A stretch of 64,000 nt of DNA from positions 1,364,001 to 1,428,000 of the forward strand of contig CP046866.1 of NCBI GenBank assembly GCA_009789175.1, given 5' to 3'. The notes below the pieces were generated by a model, which worked only from the letters and a program-made list of their open reading frames with translations, was not told the DNA's origin and made no database searches. A program made the translations under genes and the position numbers. Numbering within the stretch: position 1 is the stretch's first letter; each line of letters opens with the position of its first letter. This document shows positions 60,960 through 64,000 of this stretch, one piece after another. The DNA is from Salinibaculum litoreum. Lineage in GTDB: Archaea > Halobacteriota > Halobacteria > Halobacteriales > Haloarculaceae.

Positions 60960-61904
60960 TCAGCGGACGGCGTCGGCCTGTGGCGGTCGCTCCGCTGCCA
61001 GTGCACGGATCCCCTCACGCAGCGACACCTGTGGGTCGTAGTCGAGCAACCGCCGCGCCCGCGAGAGGTCGGCACGGCTGTGCTCGATGTCGCCGTCGCG
61101 GGCTTCGGCCCGCTCGATGGGGACCGGGGAGTCGACTGCCGAGCGGACGATGGTTGCGAGCCGTTCGACCTGCGTCGCCGTTCCCGTCCCGACGTTGAAA
61201 GCCCGCCCGGTCGCGTCGGTCGTCCCAGCCAGGAGATTCGCCTGCACCACGTCCGCGACGTGGACGAAGTCCCTGGTCTGGGACCCGTTCCCGTGGACGA
61301 CAAGCGGGCGGCCATCGGTCGCCCGTTCGACGAACGTCGTGACGACACCTGCCGCTGCACTCGTCTGTCCCGGCCCGTAGACGTTGAAATAGCGTAGGCT
61401 CACCGTCGGTAGGCCGTAGCAATCGGCGAAGACGCCGCCGTAGTGGTCCGCGGCCAGTTTGTCGACGCCGTACGGCGAGGTCGGGTCCTTGGGGTCGTCC
61501 TCCTCGACGGGTAGCGAGGTTGGCTGGCCGTAGACGGCCGCGCTGGAGGCGAGAACGACACGTGCGTCGTGACGACGGGCGGCCTCCAACACGGCCAGCG
61601 TCCCGGTCGTGTTACGGCCATGGCTCACCAGCGGGTCCGAGAGGCTCTCCGGAACGCTCGACAGGCCGGCCTGGTGGAAGACGATATCGACATCCGCCAT
61701 CGCGGAGTCGAGTACGTCCGTGTGTCGCACGTCGGCCTCGTAGAACTCGACCGACTCGGGGACGCGGGCGGCCGACCCCGTCGAACAGTCGTCGACGACG
61801 CGAACGTCGTTGTCCTCGACGAGCGCGTCGACGAGATGGCCCCCGATGAATCCCGCGCCGCCGGTCACCAGCGTCGTCGCCCCGGAGAGTGGTCCATCGG
61901 TCAC
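60960..61904 (-). CDS. NAD-dependent sugar-nucleotide epimerase/dehydratase
   Basis: A 314-residue extended short-chain dehydrogenase, of the UDP-glucose 4-epimerase type. The NAD loop is VTGGAGFIGGHLVDAL near residue 12; the catalytic YxxxK is SPYGVDK near residue 144; ASSAAVYGQP precedes it and VHVADVVQANLLAG is near residue 218. It overlaps the deacetylase gene by 4 bp, so the pair is translationally coupled. Confidence 0.92.
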   Translation of the reverse strand: MTDGPLSGATTLVTGGAGFIGGHLVDALVEDNDVRVVDDCSTGSAARVPESVEFYEADVRHTDVLDSAMADVDIVFHQAGLSSVPESLSDPLVSHGRNTTGTLAVLEAARRHDARVVLASSAAVYGQPTSLPVEEDDPKDPTSPYGVDKLAADHYGGVFADCYGLPTVSLRYFNVYGPGQTSAAAGVVTTFVERATDGRPLVVHGNGSQTRDFVHVADVVQANLLAGTTDATGRAFNVGTGTATQVERLATIVRSAVDSPVPIERAEARDGDIEHSRADLSRARRLLDYDPQVSLREGIRALAAERPPQADAVR

Positions 61905-62827
61905 GCCGTCTCACCGGTCTGCTGGCGGCTGGTTCGACGCCTGTCGACCTGGTCGGCTACTTCTCCCATCGTCAGCACGTCCAGTTCGTCACGGCGGTCG
62001 TGGATGCGTCGGCAGACTTCGGTGATACGCTGTCGGTCGCGGTCGGAGCCGATGCTGGAGGGATGGAGCCAGACGTGGAAGATCCCGTCACGCTCGGCGG
62101 CAGCGTCGAGGCCACGCTCGACGTGGCTGACTATGGGGTCACCGAAGACTGGCTGGACGAGCGCCCGCGTCATTCCCTGGAAACTGAACAGGTGCAGGGA
62201 GGCAGGGATGTTCACGAGACCGTACTCGTCGACGGCCGGTGTCACGAGCTTCGGTGTCGGACTGCCGGCCGTCGCGGAGACGAGTTTGCGACGGCGGCCC
62301 GCCGGTCGGGGGACGACGCCGCGATAGCAGTCGAATCCGGCATCGGCCAGTTCGCGGCGGTGGCCGACGTGGTTGCGCGGGAAGATGAACGAACGCAGGT
62401 CGACACCGAGCGCTTCGGCGGCGTCCTCTGCGGCTCGAAGTTCGGCGCGGACCGTTTCGTCGGTCGTCCCCGGTGCGCCGAAATCGACGTGAGAAAAACT
62501 GTGACTCGCAATTTCGTGGTCGGGTCGGGCTTGCTGGACAGCCTCGACGAGCCCGTTTCCGAAACGTACATCTGGCCGGTCGGCCCAGACACCGCGCTCG
62601 CGCCGGAACCACGACGGTCCCAGCGGGTGGTCGGCGTGGTTCCCGTCACACTCCGAAAGCATGAGGTGCCCGACGATACCCCACGTCGCAGGCAGGTCGT
62701 ACTGTGTCAGGATATCCAGCAGGTCACGCCAGCCCTGCCGGGCGTTGTCGATTCGGTCGGGCAGGTCTTCCAGGTCGTGAAACCCCCACCCCAGTTCCGC
62801 GTCGACGGAAATTACGACAGTTCCCAT
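61901..62827 (-). CDS. Polysaccharide deacetylase family protein (NodB-like)
   Basis: A 308-residue carbohydrate deacetylase-like enzyme. The metal-site segment reads SVDAELGWGFHDL instead of the usual DD, so the second Asp is Glu; the HSFSHVDF pair supplies the two histidines. IFPRNHVGHRRELADAGF and FHVWLHPSSIGS match later motifs. It should remove acetyl groups from a hexosamine polymer or precursor, fitting the adjacent epimerase and glmS. Its promoter region carries the CATAACAAA element. Confidence 0.88.
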   Translation of the reverse strand: MGTVVISVDAELGWGFHDLEDLPDRIDNARQGWRDLLDILTQYDLPATWGIVGHLMLSECDGNHADHPLGPSWFRRERGVWADRPDVRFGNGLVEAVQQARPDHEIASHSFSHVDFGAPGTTDETVRAELRAAEDAAEALGVDLRSFIFPRNHVGHRRELADAGFDCYRGVVPRPAGRRRKLVSATAGSPTPKLVTPAVDEYGLVNIPASLHLFSFQGMTRALVQPVFGDPIVSHVERGLDAAAERDGIFHVWLHPSSIGSDRDRQRITEVCRRIHDRRDELDVLTMGEVADQVDRRRTSRQQTGETA

Positions 62828-62896
62828 CGGTACTCACCCTCACGGCGCATGTGTGTCACACTCGATTCCATACACCCCTCCCGGAGAGTGGAGGGC

Positions 62897-62905
62897 TTTG
62901 TTATG
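62897..62905 (-). promoter_or_regulatory. CATAACAAA element upstream of deacetylase/epimerase operon
   Basis: Minus-strand CATAACAAA, 70-78 bp before the deacetylase start. Third identical copy of this nine-base word; a further GTTATG lies 8 bp away in the same direction. Confidence 0.45.
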
Positions 62906-63111
62906 TCCGTGTTATGTCGGTTATCCTGTATTGTCCGGCTGCACCCCTCACGCGGAAAGGCCACCTACCACAGGCTGTAGGGTGTTCCTACGGCCCCGCG
63001 AGAGTCAGCGCGCCGTGCGCAGACCCGGTTCGCGAGGTCGGTGTCACCTGCGGCTGGGTGTCGGTCTCTACCGGGCGAGTCAGGGTCAGTTTCCGCGCCC
63101 GAGACACGGTC

Positions 63112-64000
63112 TCACCAGGTATTTCGCTCGGCCAGAGAGAGGTTCCAGCTACCGGGGTCGGTGATGTCCATGCCGGCGACCTCCCAGTCCTCCTCGTCCG
63201 GGTCGACTCCGGTCGCGGGGCAGGTCACCAGCGTCGACGGCGAGACGAAGCGGCCCAGCGGGCTCGTATCGTCCATCCGGAAGCCCGCTCGGCCGTACAC
63301 ATCCTCCGGGAGTATCTGTCCGTCGACGACCAGTGTGTCGGCATTTCTGTGGTCGGCCACGACGGCAGCGACGAGGCGCTCGATGGCATCGGCTCGCCGC
63401 TCCGTTGCCGGCGGGTAGATATCAGTAAGCGCAACGACGTACTGGTCAGCGGTGTGACGTTCGCCGACGACGATGGCAGCGTAGGCCTCGTCCGAGCCAG
63501 TCAGGTAGGTGGCGTAGGACCACGCCGGGTTCTCGAAGCGCCAGGAGAGATACCGGGGGTCACGGAGTGCGTGAATCCCGCGTGGCCGGTCCTGTTTGGC
63601 CAGTGTCGCCAGCGTCGAGACCGGAATGCGGTCATAGCGTGTCACACGGTCGTCTGCGAGATGGTGGCGGTCGCGAATGCGGTTTCTGGTGCGCCAGGTC
63701 GTGCCCAGTAGCTTGGCCCAGAGCTTGGTCGTGAGGCCGGTGTCGTTGTCGAGCATCGCCGCGGGGCGCTGAACGCGGTAGGCAGTCGGAGCCTGCTGCA
63801 CCTGCCTCCAGCCCCGTTCGAGACTGCTCGAAAGCGTCGCGTCGTCTGGGAAGTTGAAAAAGAGTGCCGGCTCCCCGTCGGCGTAGGTGCGTTTGAGATG
63901 CTCTGTCGTCTGGGAGTAGAGGCCCTGACGACGGTGGTCAGGGTGAACCATCGCGTCTGCCGGCTGGAGAGCGAGCAGTTCCTCGTCACCGATACAGACC
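63112..64000 (-). CDS. GNAT N-acetyltransferase (5' end outside window)
   Basis: At least 296 residues of a GNAT-type acyltransferase; the start lies beyond the right edge. The visible part begins just before the CoA loop, in ALQPADAMVHPDHRRQGLYS (R-x-x-G-x pattern), and continues as a long C-terminal half with a second GNAT-like repeat (DPRYLSWRFENPAWSY, VGERHTADQYVVALTDIYPP). Two-lobed members occur in glycan and lipopolysaccharide clusters, acetylating amino sugars or lipid-linked intermediates. The in-frame ATG at 63951 falls inside the conserved core and is not the true start. Reads towards the deacetylase gene. Confidence 0.85.
   Translation of the reverse strand, partial: VCIGDEELLALQPADAMVHPDHRRQGLYSQTTEHLKRTYADGEPALFFNFPDDATLSSSLERGWRQVQQAPTAYRVQRPAAMLDNDTGLTTKLWAKLLGTTWRTRNRIRDRHHLADDRVTRYDRIPVSTLATLAKQDRPRGIHALRDPRYLSWRFENPAWSYATYLTGSDEAYAAIVVGERHTADQYVVALTDIYPPATERRADAIERLVAAVVADHRNADTLVVDGQILPEDVYGRAGFRMDDTSPLGRFVSPSTLVTCPATGVDPDEEDWEVAGMDITDPGSWNLSLAERNTW

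Noticed and set aside
1-64000. tRNA, rRNA or CRISPR array
   Set aside because: No cloverleaf-like T-loop/acceptor pairing, no rRNA-like stretch and no regularly spaced repeats were seen; a covariance-model scan could still find a divergent tRNA.

Overview
The window is a piece of a haloarchaeal (class Halobacteria) chromosome. The evidence is the high GC content, the strongly acidic proteins, the many leaderless genes with a TATA-like box about 25-30 bp upstream, and family content found only or mainly in haloarchaea (FolC-DHPS fusion, PurN-AICARFT fusion, bacterio-opsin-activator regulator, HalOD1, FilR1-type regulators, an Hvo_1808-like surface protein, an ISH1-type insertion sequence). Most of it is ordinary core genome, with short accessory patches. 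No rRNA, tRNA or CRISPR array was seen.

Layout. 1-3.7 kb: truncated P-type ATPase, a TIM-barrel-like hypothetical, a 24-residue peptide gene, a RecA-fold protein without a P-loop, and a ParA/MinD ATPase. 3.7-9.4 kb: pyrB-pyrI, an FKBP isomerase, a CYTH protein, archaeal S-adenosylmethionine synthetase and ThiI. 9.4-14.5 kb: a FilR1-type regulator with operator-like repeats, two lipoproteins, cysteine synthase, a zinc-finger/RecA-like protein and a thioredoxin. 14.5-21.4 kb: YyaL-type thioredoxin-domain protein, purB, a PrsW-like protease with a collagen-like N-terminus, and a winged-helix/membrane pair. 21.4-23.6 kb: two clusters of related palindromes around a purN-purH fusion. 23.7-35.6 kb: lipoproteins, a BAT-type sensor regulator with a tiny zinc protein, a folC-folP fusion and another FilR1-type regulator. 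35.6-49.6 kb: glycosyltransferase, S9 peptidase, a PIN toxin-antitoxin pair, uracil-DNA glycosylase, fumC, phasin-like protein, dicarboxylate symporter, FEN1 and an ornithine-cyclodeaminase-like enzyme. 49.6-52.4 kb: presenilin-type protease, gar1, srp19 and small proteins. 52.6-64 kb: a cell-surface glycan region (flippase, two GT2 enzymes, epimerase, polysaccharide deacetylase, glmS, truncated GNAT), broken by an ISH1-like element.

How the genes fit together. metK, folCP, purNH and purB are scattered parts of one-carbon and purine metabolism; pyrBI starts pyrimidine synthesis. The right end can make hexosamine (GlmS), interconvert sugar nucleotides (epimerase), transfer sugars (two GT2), deacetylate and flip a glycan. 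Four of its transcription units share an ATAACAAA sequence upstream.

Most notable observations: (1) the PIN toxin gene at 38.7-39.1 kb has a (CT)8 tract immediately after its start codon that puts the start out of frame with an otherwise intact toxin, so the gene is either phase-variable or recently broken; (2) an ISH1-like element with an exact 8-bp target duplication splits a regulator gene that can be rebuilt base by base; (3) a row of four hairpins overwrites the 3' end and supplies the stop codon of purNH, and shares loop sequences with a second cluster just upstream of the same gene; (4) the shared upstream motif of the glycan genes.
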